DNA of 64,000 nucleotides from Antilocapra americana (taxonomy: Eukaryota > Chordata > Mammalia > Artiodactyla > Antilocapridae), in assembly GCA_007570785.1 (NCBI GenBank), contig ML662442.1:59197468-59261467 (forward strand), read 5' to 3'. The first letter of the stretch is position 1. The number at the start of each line of letters is the position of its first letter. Position numbers and translations under genes: made by a program. The notes under the pieces were generated by a model. That model did no database searches. It saw only the letters and a list, made by a program, of their open reading frames with translations, and was not told the origin of the DNA. This document shows positions 55,330-64,000 of the stretch, piece by piece.

Positions 55330-55605
55330 CACAGAAGAATACTACTGTGTCAGCCAGAAAAAAAGAATGAAATTTTGCAAACTTGGAGGGTATTATGCCA
55401 AGTGAAATAAGTCAAAGACAAATTCTCTATGCTATGACTTGGTATTTGAAACCGGAAAAGTACAACAAACTAGTGAATATAACAAAAAAGAAACATTAAC
55501 AAAAAAGAAACAAGAGTCACAGATACAGAAGAGAAACTGGTGGTTACAAGTGAGGAGAGAGAAGGTGGGAAGAGGCAATACAGAGGTGAGGGATTAAGAG
55601 GTATA

Positions 55606-55926
55606 AATCAAGTGAAAGTGAAAATCGCTCAGCCGTATCTGATTCTTTGTGACCCCATGGACTATACAGTCCATGAAATTCTCCAGGCCAGAATACTAGA
55701 GTGGGTAGCCTTTCCCTTCTCCAGGGGATCTTCCCAACCCAGGGATCGAACCCACATGTCTCACATTGAAGGCAGATTCTTTACCAGCTGAGCCATCAGG
55801 GAAGCCCAAGAATACTGGAGTGGGTAGCCTATCCCTTCTCCAGGGGTTCTTACCGAACCAGGAATCGAACCAGGGTCTCCTTCATTGCAGGTAGATTCTT
55901 TACCAACTGAGCACTCAGGGAAGCCC
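55606..55926 (-). repeat. Bov-tA SINE with duplicated right half
   Basis: A complete Bov-tA occupies 55606-55808 ('gtgaaaatcgctcagccgta' to 'tgagccatcagggaagccca'). It is followed directly by a second copy of only the right half (55809-55926, 'agaatactggagtgggtagc' to 'actgagcactcagggaagcc'). aagaggtataaa(t/g) flanks the pair at about 55598 and 55930. Confidence 0.88.
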
Positions 55927-56139
55927 TTTAAGAGGTATAAAGCACTATGTATAAAATAAATGAGCTACAAGGATATATTGTACAGCACAGGAAATATAGC
56001 CAATATTTTATAATAACTATAAAGGGAGTATAACCTTTAAAAGTTGTGAATCACTATATTGTACACCTGTCATATGTTATACAGCAACAATTCAATTGCA
56101 AAGAAAAGAACCTATCATTACCTATCAAGTGTGTCTTTA

Positions 56140-56668
56140 ACTTTCCTTCCTATATAGCCTAATTCTGAAGCTTAACTGTGGACTTATCACTACAATATTT
56201 CCGATCCCTTTATCCTTGTTTTTTTCCCTTAGTTATTACTTGGCAATATCCCAACTATAATGAATCCAACCATTTGCCTTGCTGCAGAAATCACACCGCA
56301 GGGCAGATTTGTGCTACCGTACAGTTATGGTCTCCAGTCCCAAACCAGCCCCCAATGCAACTAAGCAGTTTTCTTTTCTCTTGTCAGTTATCCTTCCTAT
56401 TTCTGACTTCCTTTCTCTTCCACACCTTTTAACTTTTCCCTCCTCCACCTCAACTTTCCTCTTATCTCAGCAGAGATTTCACCCTCCTCCTCATGGAGAA
56501 CTTTGAGGACTTTGGATGACAATTTCCTCACACCAACCATTGTATATATCCCACTGTTTTTTTTTTTTTTCCTTTCTTCTCCCTAAAATGGTAGAGTGTC
56601 CCTCCTCTGATCTAAGACAAATTCCTCCTCCACTTCTCCAAATCACATTCATTTACTCAACAAATATT
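56140..56668 (+). repeat. L2 LINE, internal coding remnant
   Basis: 'tagagtgtccctcctctgat', 'ctaagacaaattcctcctcc' and 'aatcacattcatttactcaa' match the L2 segment between endonuclease and reverse transcriptase. The frames at 56178-56506 are leftovers of it. Confidence 0.65.
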
Positions 56669-56699
56669 GAATCAGAGTTTGTTCCCCGACTCTCAAAAA

Positions 56700-57080
56700 A
56701 CAAAAAGATATGTTAAAGTCCTAAACCCTAGTATCTCAAAATGTGATTTCATTTGGAAATAGAGTGGTTGCAGGTATAATTAGTTGAGGAGGGTGGAGCC
56801 CTAGTGTAATAGGACAGGCATCCTTGTAAGAGATGGTTGTGTAAAGACAGAGACACAGAGAGAATGTCATGGGGCAGTGAAGGCAGACAGAGATTGTACA
56901 GTTGCAAGCCGAGGAAAGCCCGAGACTGCCCATATGTTAATACTATCAGAAGCTAGGAAGAGGCATGGAAGGTTTCAGAGGGAGTGTGACCCTGATAGAA
57001 CATTGATTTCACATTTCTGCCTCCAGAACTGTGAAATAATAAATTTCTATTGTGTTAAGCTGCCTAGTTTGTGGTACTTT
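56700..57080 (+). repeat. MaLR-type LTR
   Basis: 'aaagtcctaaaccctagtat', 'aatgtgatttcatttggaaa', 'gcctccagaactgtgaaata', 'tgcctagtttgtggtacttt'. Confidence 0.75.
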
Positions 57081-57234
57081 GTAAACCTTCTTGGCCCACA
57101 GATCTAGGTGAGTCCTTCTTCTTAAGGGCTCTAATATCATCCTTTACCTTATCATTGAACTGACTTTGGAAGGAAGGAATAATGACTGTTTTGTTCATCG
57201 AGGTCTCCATTGTCAGGCACAGAATCTGGCATTC

Positions 57235-57352
57235 AGGGACTTCCCTGGTGGTCCAGTGGTTACTACTCTCCACTTCCAACACAGAGGTGCAGGTTCGAAC
57301 GCTGGTCAGGGAAATGGGACCCTACATGCTGGGCAGCATGGACAAAAAGAAA
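57235..57352 (+). repeat. Short tRNA-Glu SINE with target duplication
   Basis: 'gggacttccctggtggtcca', 'caggttcgaacgctggtcag' and an A-rich end. 'tggcattcag' (57227) and 'cggcattcag' (57370) flank it. Confidence 0.88.
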
Positions 57353-58008
57353 AACAAAAAACAAGAATGCGGCATTCAGCAAGTGCTCACTGTTGAATTT
57401 CAAATATATTAGTTCTATTTTCTATGTAGAGTACATGACACTATTGCTAAACATCCCCTTATCCTTAAATCTTTTCAAGGTTTATGATTAATTTCTTAGG
57501 ATTAAAGCCCTGGAAGTAAAATTATTACTGGATCAAAAAATATAACCGTTTTAAAGTCCTTGACATCCATCACTAACTTCATTTCCAGATGTTTATTGTC
57601 CTAAATTTATCTAAGAAGTATTGACAAGTTTTATAATATTTAGTCATTCTCATCCAGAGTTATACTATCGCTCTTCATTTATATTTCTCATTTTTTATAT
57701 TACTCAAGGTAAATGTTATAATTTTTCTGATATATGAACTTCATATTCTTTTTAAAGGTAACTATTTTGTGTATGCATATGTATATAAATATACACATTT
57801 GTAAAATCATTTCCTATTGCAAATCAGAAGTCTTTTCCACCATATTTTTATTACCAGCTATTGCTGATAAATAGGAAATCTAATGTGTTAGTGATTGCTT
57901 TCTTATCTGGATATTCATTGATTTTTCTTCCTAATTATAAATGTATACAACTTAATCATCTGTAAATAATGATACATTTATCTTCTCTTTTCCACAGTTA
58001 TGCCTCTT
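57353..58008. other. Unassigned intergenic sequence
   Basis: Very A/T-rich, possibly old antisense L1 ('aagccctggaagtaaaatta', 'ctaagaagtattgacaagtt'). No gene. Confidence 0.4.
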
Positions 58009-58104
58009 CTTCTTTTTTTTAAGTGCAAAGCAAAGTTTATCAAAGCATAGATACACTCTTAGAGGGAGGGCAGGCTGTTTCTTCAAAGTGAAACCAGTCT
58101 CCAT
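58009..58104 (-). mobile_element. Short retrocopy with poly-A and target duplication
   Basis: Read on the minus strand it is about 85 bases ending 'gataaactttgctttgcact' and a run of A (T-run 58013-58020 on +). agttatgcctctt (57996-58008) and agttatgcttctt (58105-58117) match at 12 of 13 positions. The source RNA is not identified; GATAAA near the end may be a variant poly-A signal. Confidence 0.65.
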
Positions 58105-58117
58105 AGTTATGCTTCTT

Positions 58118-58965
58118 ATTTGCTTCATATCTCATTTGAATTGCTAGAATTTCCAGAACTTGTTAAAAAATGGTCAGGTTTCCTTTTGTATTCCTTACTT
58201 TAATGGAAACACTAGTATTTCAGTATTCAGTGTAATATGCCTGGACTTTACAAAAGTATTCTTTGTTTTTGTAAGACAGTTTTACTCAATTTCTAGGTTA
58301 CTATTATTAACATTCAAAAGCAGATATTATTTTATCAGACATCATCTTAGCATCTATCTGAATATATAGCTTCCTTCCTTTGGCTTTTTGATGTGATACA
58401 GTAGAGGAGATGTTTGGAGATACATTTTACTGTTTTTTTAAATAAATAAATCATATAACATAATTGGTAGGTACTTATTTTATTCAGTATTTTCACATTT
58501 CTTTTCACAATGAAAATTGGTCTGATTGTGGGTGTGCAGATGTGTGTGGGTGTATAAACTCTGTCAGGTTTTATATCATGCTACTTTTATAAAATGAGCT
58601 AAGTTTCCTTCTTCTTCTATTCTTTGTAACAGTTTATATAACATCATAATTATATATTCTGTGAAACAATTTACTCTCCAAACTATTTTGGCCAAAAACC
58701 CTTTAAGGCATCATTAATTCTTTTCGATTTCTCTTGTAGTTTTCAGCCTCTATTTTCTACTTCACTTATAATATACTTTTCCAAAAACATTTCAATTTTG
58801 TCAGTATTTCCAAATTTATGTCCAGGTATTATGAAGTAGTATTCATAAATATTCACCATTAAAAATAATCTTTGTCCTTGTACTATTATTCTTTATTTGC
58901 TGAACTGTGTTTTCATCCTCTTTGCCCAAGAAGACTGCCTGACATAGCATTCTTTAAAAAAAAAA
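58118..58965. other. Unassigned intergenic sequence
   Basis: A/T-rich, L1-like in tone but not assignable. No gene. Confidence 0.4.
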
Positions 58966-59133
58966 TGGAGCGGCTCCAAGATGGTGGAGGGAGGAACGGC
59001 AGGAATTGGATGAAGTAATTGATCACTGAAGAACTACAGTGCTGGTGAGATGTGTAAGAAATTATAAAGAGCTCTGATGGGCTATTTGGGTAATACCCAG
59101 TGCAGTGAACTGCAGGATTTTTGTCCCTGAGTC

Positions 59134-59775
59134 ATGGAAGACAGAAGAGCTGAGAAGTCATGTGAACGAGCATGTGAATCACTGAAGAGGCAGGATTATG
59201 AGATGGCCCTCAAGCACTGCACAGAGGCCCTCCTTTCTCTTGGCCAGTACTCGGTGGCTGACTTCACAGGGCCTTGTCCGCTGGAGATAGAGAGCATCAA
59301 GATCGAGAGTCTTCTTTATAGAATTGCCTCCTTTTTGCAGCTGAAAAACTATGGGCAAACTGATGAAGATTGTAGGCATGTGCTGGGCCAAGGACTGGCC
59401 GAGGGGGACGGCGCCTTTCGGGCAGCGCTGTGCTGCATGCAGCTTGAAGGGAAGCTCCAGCCTGTATCCCACATTCTTGCCAAATCGCTGACAGGAGAGT
59501 CCCTGAATGGGATGGTAGCAAAAGATTTGACAAGGCTAAAAACACTTCTCACAGAAACAGAGACAGCAACTAGTAACGTCCTCTCGGGATATCGTGTGGA
59601 AGACCTAGAGGAGGGACCTTGTAATGGTTGGCGTTTCCGCCCACCACCTAGGGGGATCACAAGCAACGAGGAATATACTTTGTGTAAAAGTGAGCAGGAG
59701 TCCTTGAATACTGCTCATCGCTCTGGCAAGGGATGCCAACTTTTCAGGGGAGCAGAAGGCAAAGATTGCCTCTGA
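59134..59775 (+). CDS. Open frame of the HELZ-derived retrocopy
   Basis: 213 codons, Met to TGA. An open frame this long is much rarer in A/T-rich DNA than in SINEs, and here it derives from real coding sequence. It would encode only the TPR-like N-terminal region plus a 28-residue unrelated tail. There is no CpG island, TATA or clear promoter upstream (an A-run lies at 58956-58965), so expression is doubtful. Alternatives are a young pseudogene that has not yet gained a stop, or a retrogene using a nearby promoter. Confidence 0.35.
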   Translation: MEDRRAEKSCERACESLKRQDYEMALKHCTEALLSLGQYSVADFTGPCPLEIESIKIESLLYRIASFLQLKNYGQTDEDCRHVLGQGLAEGDGAFRAALCCMQLEGKLQPVSHILAKSLTGESLNGMVAKDLTRLKTLLTETETATSNVLSGYRVEDLEEGPCNGWRFRPPPRGITSNEEYTLCKSEQESLNTAHRSGKGCQLFRGAEGKDCL

Positions 59776-59805
59776 AGTGTACCTCATTCTTGGCGTGGTA
59801 AAGCA

Positions 59806-60022
59806 GAGCAGTGTGGTGCAAGTGGTAAACAATCCACCTGACAGTGCATGAGGCACAGGAGACCCGAGTTCAATCCCTGGGTCAGGAAGATCCCCTGGAA
59901 GAGGACATGGCAACCCGCTCTGGTATTCTTGCCTGGAGAACTCTGTGAACACAGGAGCCTGGTAGGCTCCAGTCCATGGGGTTGCAAAGTGTCGGACAAG
60001 ACTGAAGTAATAAGCACACATG
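59806..60022 (+). repeat. Bov-tA SINE in HELZ retrocopy
   Basis: 'gtggtgcaagtggtaaacaa', 'gagttcaatccctgggtcag', end 'agactgaagtaataagcaca'. It is younger than the retrocopy if the tail at 60023-60085 belongs to it. Confidence 0.9.
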
Positions 60023-60090
60023 TAGCATCTTGCTGGTTCCCTCACTAATTAATAAATAACTGAAAATTTAAACATAAAAAAAAGATAGCT

Positions 60091-61540
60091 TGGGAGTATA
60101 TAAATCAATTACATTTTTATATTATTTTTCAATTAATGGTTTCTGGGTTTTTTTGTAAAATTTGTCTTATGCTATTCCATTTTTTTTAAATTTCTGATAG
60201 GGATGTTATGTTTAGTTCATTTATTTTCATTCTATATTTCCCCAAAGTAGAAATATGTAAGACTATATACATTTTCCTCCTAGTGCAGCTTTGGCTGCAG
60301 TCTATACATTTTGCTGTAAACATTACACTGTAAATTGGCTTTGGCTTTGAAATCAGGCTAAAATGTGCTGTTATACTGTTATTACATTTTATGCTTAGCT
60401 TGTGGATGACTGAACTGTCAAATACAGACTTCAAAAGAATTCAAGGTATCTCTGAATTTGTGTGCAACCAACGATCATGTGATCAAAATTTTACCACCAT
60501 CTTTAAACAGAGTAAGTAAATTAGTAAAGTGAACAAGGAGTGCCATTTGGACACAGTTTTTAACACATGAATGTAAGAAAAGCACTCTAGATTGTTTCTT
60601 CTAGTAAAAAACTATTTGATATGCTTTATATGTTCCAATTCTGTCAGTTGAAAGATATGAATATATGTATTATTATAAAAGTATAATACTGTAATAATTA
60701 ATGATTGTGAAAGATAAAGATGTCCAAAATATGCATAGTAAGTGAAAAAATAGCTATATTAATTATACTTTATATATAATAGGAAACCACTATTGTCAAA
60801 TATATGAATATAATATTAGTATCTGGAAAAATAATAATATTATCAGAAGAATTATATACCATTTGTATTTTTATATAGTAATCATCTCTGGCAATGAAGT
60901 TATAGGACATTTAACATAAGTTAAATGTCTTGTATACTTATATATTCTTATATGCTTATATATTCTTATATAATTATATATTCTATCTTATATACTTATA
61001 TAATATTTGAATTTTTATCAGGAACATATATTATCTTTCATAATAAAGGACAATAAAATATATTTAAAATAAAAAACAGGACTGAAATATACAGTTTAGC
61101 AGTCTGATAAGCTATATGATTTTCTTTCAGAAGATTCTGTAATTCAGTTATCTAGGATATTTATCTCCTCACACTTTTCTTGCTGGCCTTTCAATCACTT
61201 GACTTACCACTATGCATATATAAGGAGAGAAAAACTAGTCAAGTATGTCACGTTTTATTAGCTATGATGAAAAAAATAGATACAATAATGCAATTGATTC
61301 ATGTAAATGATTAAATCTTAAATGGGTATGTGCTAATTGGCCATTTTGTGCTAGATCAAGTGACTCAATTTAGCCAAATAAAGAGAGTATTACTTAAAGG
61401 ACACTGAGGATGTGGTGGGCATTAATAGGAGGGGCCTGAGGAATCTGAGACTCAGTGATGGAATGATCCTCCAGTCAGCACTCACAAGATCTGGCCCGAG
61501 GGAGGACACAGGACCAACAAGCCTCAGAGGTCTGACAGCT
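60091..61540. other. Unassigned A/T-rich sequence
   Basis: No gene recognised. 60930-61010 holds an imperfect tandem of 'cttatatattcttatat' units. Confidence 0.45.
60928..61010 (+). repeat. A/T-rich minisatellite
   Basis: About five imperfect copies of a roughly 16-base 'ttatatattcttatat' unit. Confidence 0.8.
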
Positions 61541-61544
61541 TTGT

Positions 61545-62300
61545 GCCTCCTCTCTTGCTGTGTGTGATCCTTCTCAGGCTGTCTTTGCCCATTTCTGAAT
61601 GTTTGCTTTATATTCCTCCTGCTTTCCATTGGTCTATTCCCTCCCTCTCTACTATTTACATCTATCCTCTTCTCTCTTCTCTTCTGAAAAACCTTTCTCC
61701 TTTTTTCAATTCCTCTCTTTCCTGTGTCCTCAACCTTTTTCTTTCTATTGGACTTTATCCACAGGTGTGTGTATATATATATACAAACACACACACATGC
61801 ATATACACATGACTATATGCATCTCCCATTTTAAAAACCAAAACCAACAAACCAGGACATGACAAAAAAAAAAACAACAACCCTGTCTTGAACCTACATT
61901 TCCCCTTAAGCAATCAACCATCTCTCTGGGCTCTTTCCCGAAGGTCCTGAAAGAGTAGTCCACATAGGCTGCCCCCACCTCCCCTCTCTCTAGCCCCTTA
62001 CTCCATTCTAATCAGGTCACTCCTGAAACTGCTCTTCTTGAGAAGTTCTATTCTATTCTTACCTCAAATTCTTAACTGCATTCATTCAACATAGTTGACC
62101 ACTTCCTCTTTACACACTCTCCTTTCTTTTCTGAATCATCACTCTCTTGGTTTTTCTCCTACCTTTCTGGCCATTTCATCTTACGCTCCTTACAGGCATC
62201 TAGCTTACTCATTCTCTATAAATTGATTTTGCTGGGGCTCTATACTTGGACTTCCTGCCCTTAACTCTTTTCCTACTCTTCTAGCTCCGTGATTGTGTCC
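61545..62300 (+). repeat. L2 LINE, internal coding remnant
   Basis: 'gcatctcccattttaaaaac', 'ggtcctgaaagagtagtcca', 'tactccattctaatcaggtc', 'gttgaccacttcctctttac' and 'cttggtttttctcctacctt' follow the L2 segment around the first reverse-transcriptase motifs, in order. A short AC/TA run at 61770-61795 interrupts it. Confidence 0.72.
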
Positions 62301-62366
62301 ATTCACATAACTTTAAATTCATTTATTACAAGACAATTGAAAATGCAAGCAGATTGTTCTAAATTA

Positions 62367-62562
62367 GTGCTGTCCAATGTAACTTTCTGTGATGACGGAA
62401 ATATTCTGTATTTCTTCTATCCAGTACCATGGTCACTAGCTACATGTGGCTAGTGAGTGAGCACTTGACAGGTGGCTAGTGTGACTGAGGAACCGCATTT
62501 TAGATTTTATTCAATTTCAATTAATTTGAGTTGCCACATGTGATTGGTGATTATGGTATCAG
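62367..62562 (+). repeat. MER5-like hAT MITE
   Basis: 'gtgctgtccaatgtaacttt', 'tcactagctacatgtggcta', 'gtggctagtgtgactgagga' and 'ttgccacatgtgattggtg': the internally palindromic outline of MER5-type Charlie derivatives. Old and decayed. Confidence 0.72.
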
Positions 62563-62594
62563 ACAATTTGGTTCCAGGTTAAAAGAAACCGAAG

Positions 62595-62800
62595 GATGGA
62601 CTTCTCTTGTGGTCCAGTGGCTAAGACTCTGTGTTCCAAATGCTGGGGTTCCAGGTTTGATCCCTAGTCAGGGAACTAGATCCCATATGCTGCAACTGAG
62701 AGTTTGCATGCCACAACTAAAGATCCCAATTACTGAAAAGAAGACTGAAGATTCTGCATGCTACAACTAATACCTAGTGCAGCAAAAGAAAGAAAGAAGC
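62595..62800 (+). repeat. CHR-type SINE
   Basis: 'ggacttctcttgtggtccag', 'ggtttgatccctagtcaggg', tail with a (gaaa) run. Confidence 0.9.
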
Positions 62801-63240
62801 TGAAGAAACAGTTAGAAAAAAAAAACAAAACTATTCAAGAACTTGGGTAAATGCAGTGAAAAACAGATGCAGAGGTAGGTTTCAACTTGCTCTCTCTCTT
62901 CCCTGGTACTTGCCTAGCTCCTTTTCCCAAGTGTGAACCCTCCTAACCAACAGTGACTGCAAGCCTGGCACGAACCACAGAACAGACTTCTATATGGCTC
63001 TCCACTAGTCCTCTTTTATGGTCCCACCCAGCAACTGGACATACCAGGCTTCGTAGATTCCTCTGCAAGCTCTGCTTATTCACCCAGCCTTTGGAAGGGC
63101 TGATTAGTGATTGAGCTCTCAATTCTTCATCTATCCTTTGGGACCATAGTTTCTCCCAGCACATAAATTCTTATTCCTATAAGAAAGTCCTTATTCTAGA
63201 ATACTCATAATGGTTCTGTTTCTCTAACTGAATCCTAACT
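62801..63240. other. Unassigned; right end LTR-like
   Basis: 'ttctgtttctctaactgaat' at 63217 is typical of an old LTR end. The remainder is not assigned. Confidence 0.4.
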
Positions 63241-63630
63241 GATGTTTTTTTTGCTGGGATGGCTGCAGTGGGTTTTTGTTGCTGCTTGTGGACTTTCTCT
63301 AGTTGTGGCCAGCAGGGCTACTCCCCATTGCGGTGCAAGGTCTTCTCATTGTGGTGGCTTCTCTTGTTGTGCAGCGCAGGCTCTAGGTGCTCAGGCTTCA
63401 GTAGTTGCAGGCTCAGCAGCTACAGTTCACAGGCTCTAGAGCATGGGCTCAGTACCTGTGGTACACTGGTTTAGTTGCCCCATGGAATTGGGATCTTCTG
63501 GGACCAGGGATCAAACTATTGTCCCTGCTTTGGCAGGTGCCTTCTCATCCACTGAACCACCAAGGAAGTCCCCTAGTCCCCTTTTGGCAGGTGGATTCTC
63601 ATCCACTGAACCACCAGGGAAGTCCCCTAA
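63241..63630 (-). repeat. CHR SINE with duplicated head end
   Basis: A full CHR in reverse orientation ends near 63572 ('ccactgaaccaccaaggaag'). The last 50 or so bases occur again at 63582-63630 ('ttggcaggtggattctcatc', 'accaccagggaagtcccc'). The 155-codon + frame at 63405-63872 is a reading of SINE and L2. Confidence 0.9.
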
Positions 63631-63639
63631 CGGATCCAT

Positions 63640-64000
63640 TTCTTGGCAACAGTTACTCTTTCAATCTTCCCCAAAGCAATGGCACCAATACCCATCAATT
63701 GCCTCCTAAACTCTCTACCTTCCGTCCATCACTAAGTCCTTGGCCAAGTAGATTCAAAATACACATAGAATATGTCCACTTCTCTCCATCCCTTCTGCAG
63801 TACCCTCATCCAAGTAACTCCTATCCCTTACCTGCTTCCATGTCTATCATCAAATCCCAATATCTACTCTAAATACAAATTTTAAACACGTGAAACATTT
63901 CAATGACTTCCTATTGCACTTACTTACATAATCAGGCTCCTGTCAGCTTCTGCAGACTTCTCTTGAACCACTCTGTCCTTCACTAAATATACTTGAACCT
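63640..64000 (+). repeat. L2 3' part, cut by window edge
   Basis: 'aatggcaccaatacccatca', 'tcaatgacttcctattgcac', 'ataatcaggctcctgtcagc' and 'ttgaaccactctgtccttca' follow L2 3' order and continue out of the window. Confidence 0.65.

Larger units (their letters stand above)
54470..56108 (+). repeat. L1 late ORF2 and 3'UTR
   Basis: 'actcaaaatgaattaaaggc', 'agccaaatgg-like' and 'gagcaaaggaaaccatcaaa', 'gtcagatatcatctcacatc', 'ccaatgttcatagcagcatt', then 'caaggatatattgtacagca' and a final 'tacagcaacaattcaattgc'. Carries a CA microsatellite and Bov-tA insertions. The encoded protein is fully degraded. Confidence 0.85.
58966..60090 (+). pseudogene. HELZ retrocopy (5' part), interrupted by SINE
   Basis: An intronless copy of the start of the HELZ message. 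HELZ is an RNA helicase of about 1,940 residues with a CCCH zinc finger. 58968-59133 looks like 5'UTR ('gcggctccaagatggtggag'). The frame from ATG 59134 gives [10 protein letters not shown] and stays open for 213 codons to the TGA at 59773-59775. Residues 1-185, up to YTLCK, follow the HELZ N-terminus, including the TPR-like helical repeats (roughly residues 8-115), with scattered substitutions but no frameshift. After codon 185, exactly where HELZ enters its CCCH zinc finger, the sequence is foreign (186-213). A Bov-tA follows at 59806-60022; 'aattaataaataactgaaaa' plus an A-run at 60077-60084 may be the retrocopy's own poly-A tail. The helicase domain is missing, so helicase function is excluded. 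Confidence 0.85.

Noticed and set aside
63405..63872. 155-codon + frame near the right edge
   Set aside because: It reads through a CHR SINE and L2; the repeated 'HPLNHQGSP' residues are the doubled SINE end.
1..64000. CRISPR arrays, operons, prophage or other prokaryotic systems
   Set aside because: No regularly spaced direct repeats or clustered coding frames; the repeat content is ruminant throughout.

Overview
The window looks like ruminant nuclear DNA, most likely Bos or a close bovid. This rests on dense Bov-tA/Bov-A2 SINEs (tRNA-Glu head plus a BovB-derived tail), CHR-type tRNA-Glu SINEs of cetartiodactyls, BovB (RTE) LINE pieces, bovine-type L1 3' ends, and older mammalian-wide L2, MIR, MaLR and hAT debris. 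No prokaryotic gene organisation is present, and almost all open reading frames of 60-220 codons are chance frames inside these repeats.

The one functional locus I can support is at about 41098-42948 on the + strand. A CpG island with CCAAT, GC and TATA elements leads into a six-exon, 5'-TOP-type non-coding gene. Its fourth and fifth introns each hold one C/D box snoRNA, SNORD50B and then SNORD50A. This is the architecture of SNHG5 (U50HG); in human that gene lies on 6q14, so by synteny this should be bovine chromosome 9 (inference from memory).

The other gene-derived item is at about 58966-60090: a 5'-truncated-message retrocopy of HELZ (helicase with zinc finger). It has lost its introns and has an open 213-codon frame, of which the first 185 residues are HELZ N-terminus. 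The last 28 residues are foreign, and a Bov SINE sits in the 3' part.

Layout. 1-8100: SINEs, L2, L1 and a MaLR LTR among unassigned A/T-rich sequence. 8107-9117: a TA-flanked DNA transposon stuffed with three SINEs. 9165-15850: old L2, MaLR, L1 and a BovB copy with reverse-transcriptase codons. 15880-24350: nested L1 and SINEs. 25726-26132: a clean solo LTR inserted into a Bov-tA. 30860-36745: a fragmented but unusually 5'-complete L2 that was split by an old endogenous retrovirus with env transmembrane-subunit traces (32085 to about 34640). 36965-39560: antisense L1, a SINE/BovB chimera and L1 fragments. 40300-42950: the snoRNA host gene. 43000-58900: SINEs, MIR, MaLR and an L1 with a CA microsatellite. 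58966-64000: the HELZ retrocopy, more L2, a MER5-like element and CHR SINEs.

I found no undescribed multi-gene system. The most informative observations are the snoRNA host gene, the open HELZ-derived frame with a foreign tail, two short L1 3'-UTR stubs that begin at or close to a G-rich tract, the TG...CA solo LTR with a perfect 6-bp target duplication, and the residual env. Repeat family names come from recognising consensus-like text, not from a search; boundaries are usually good to about 10-20 bases.
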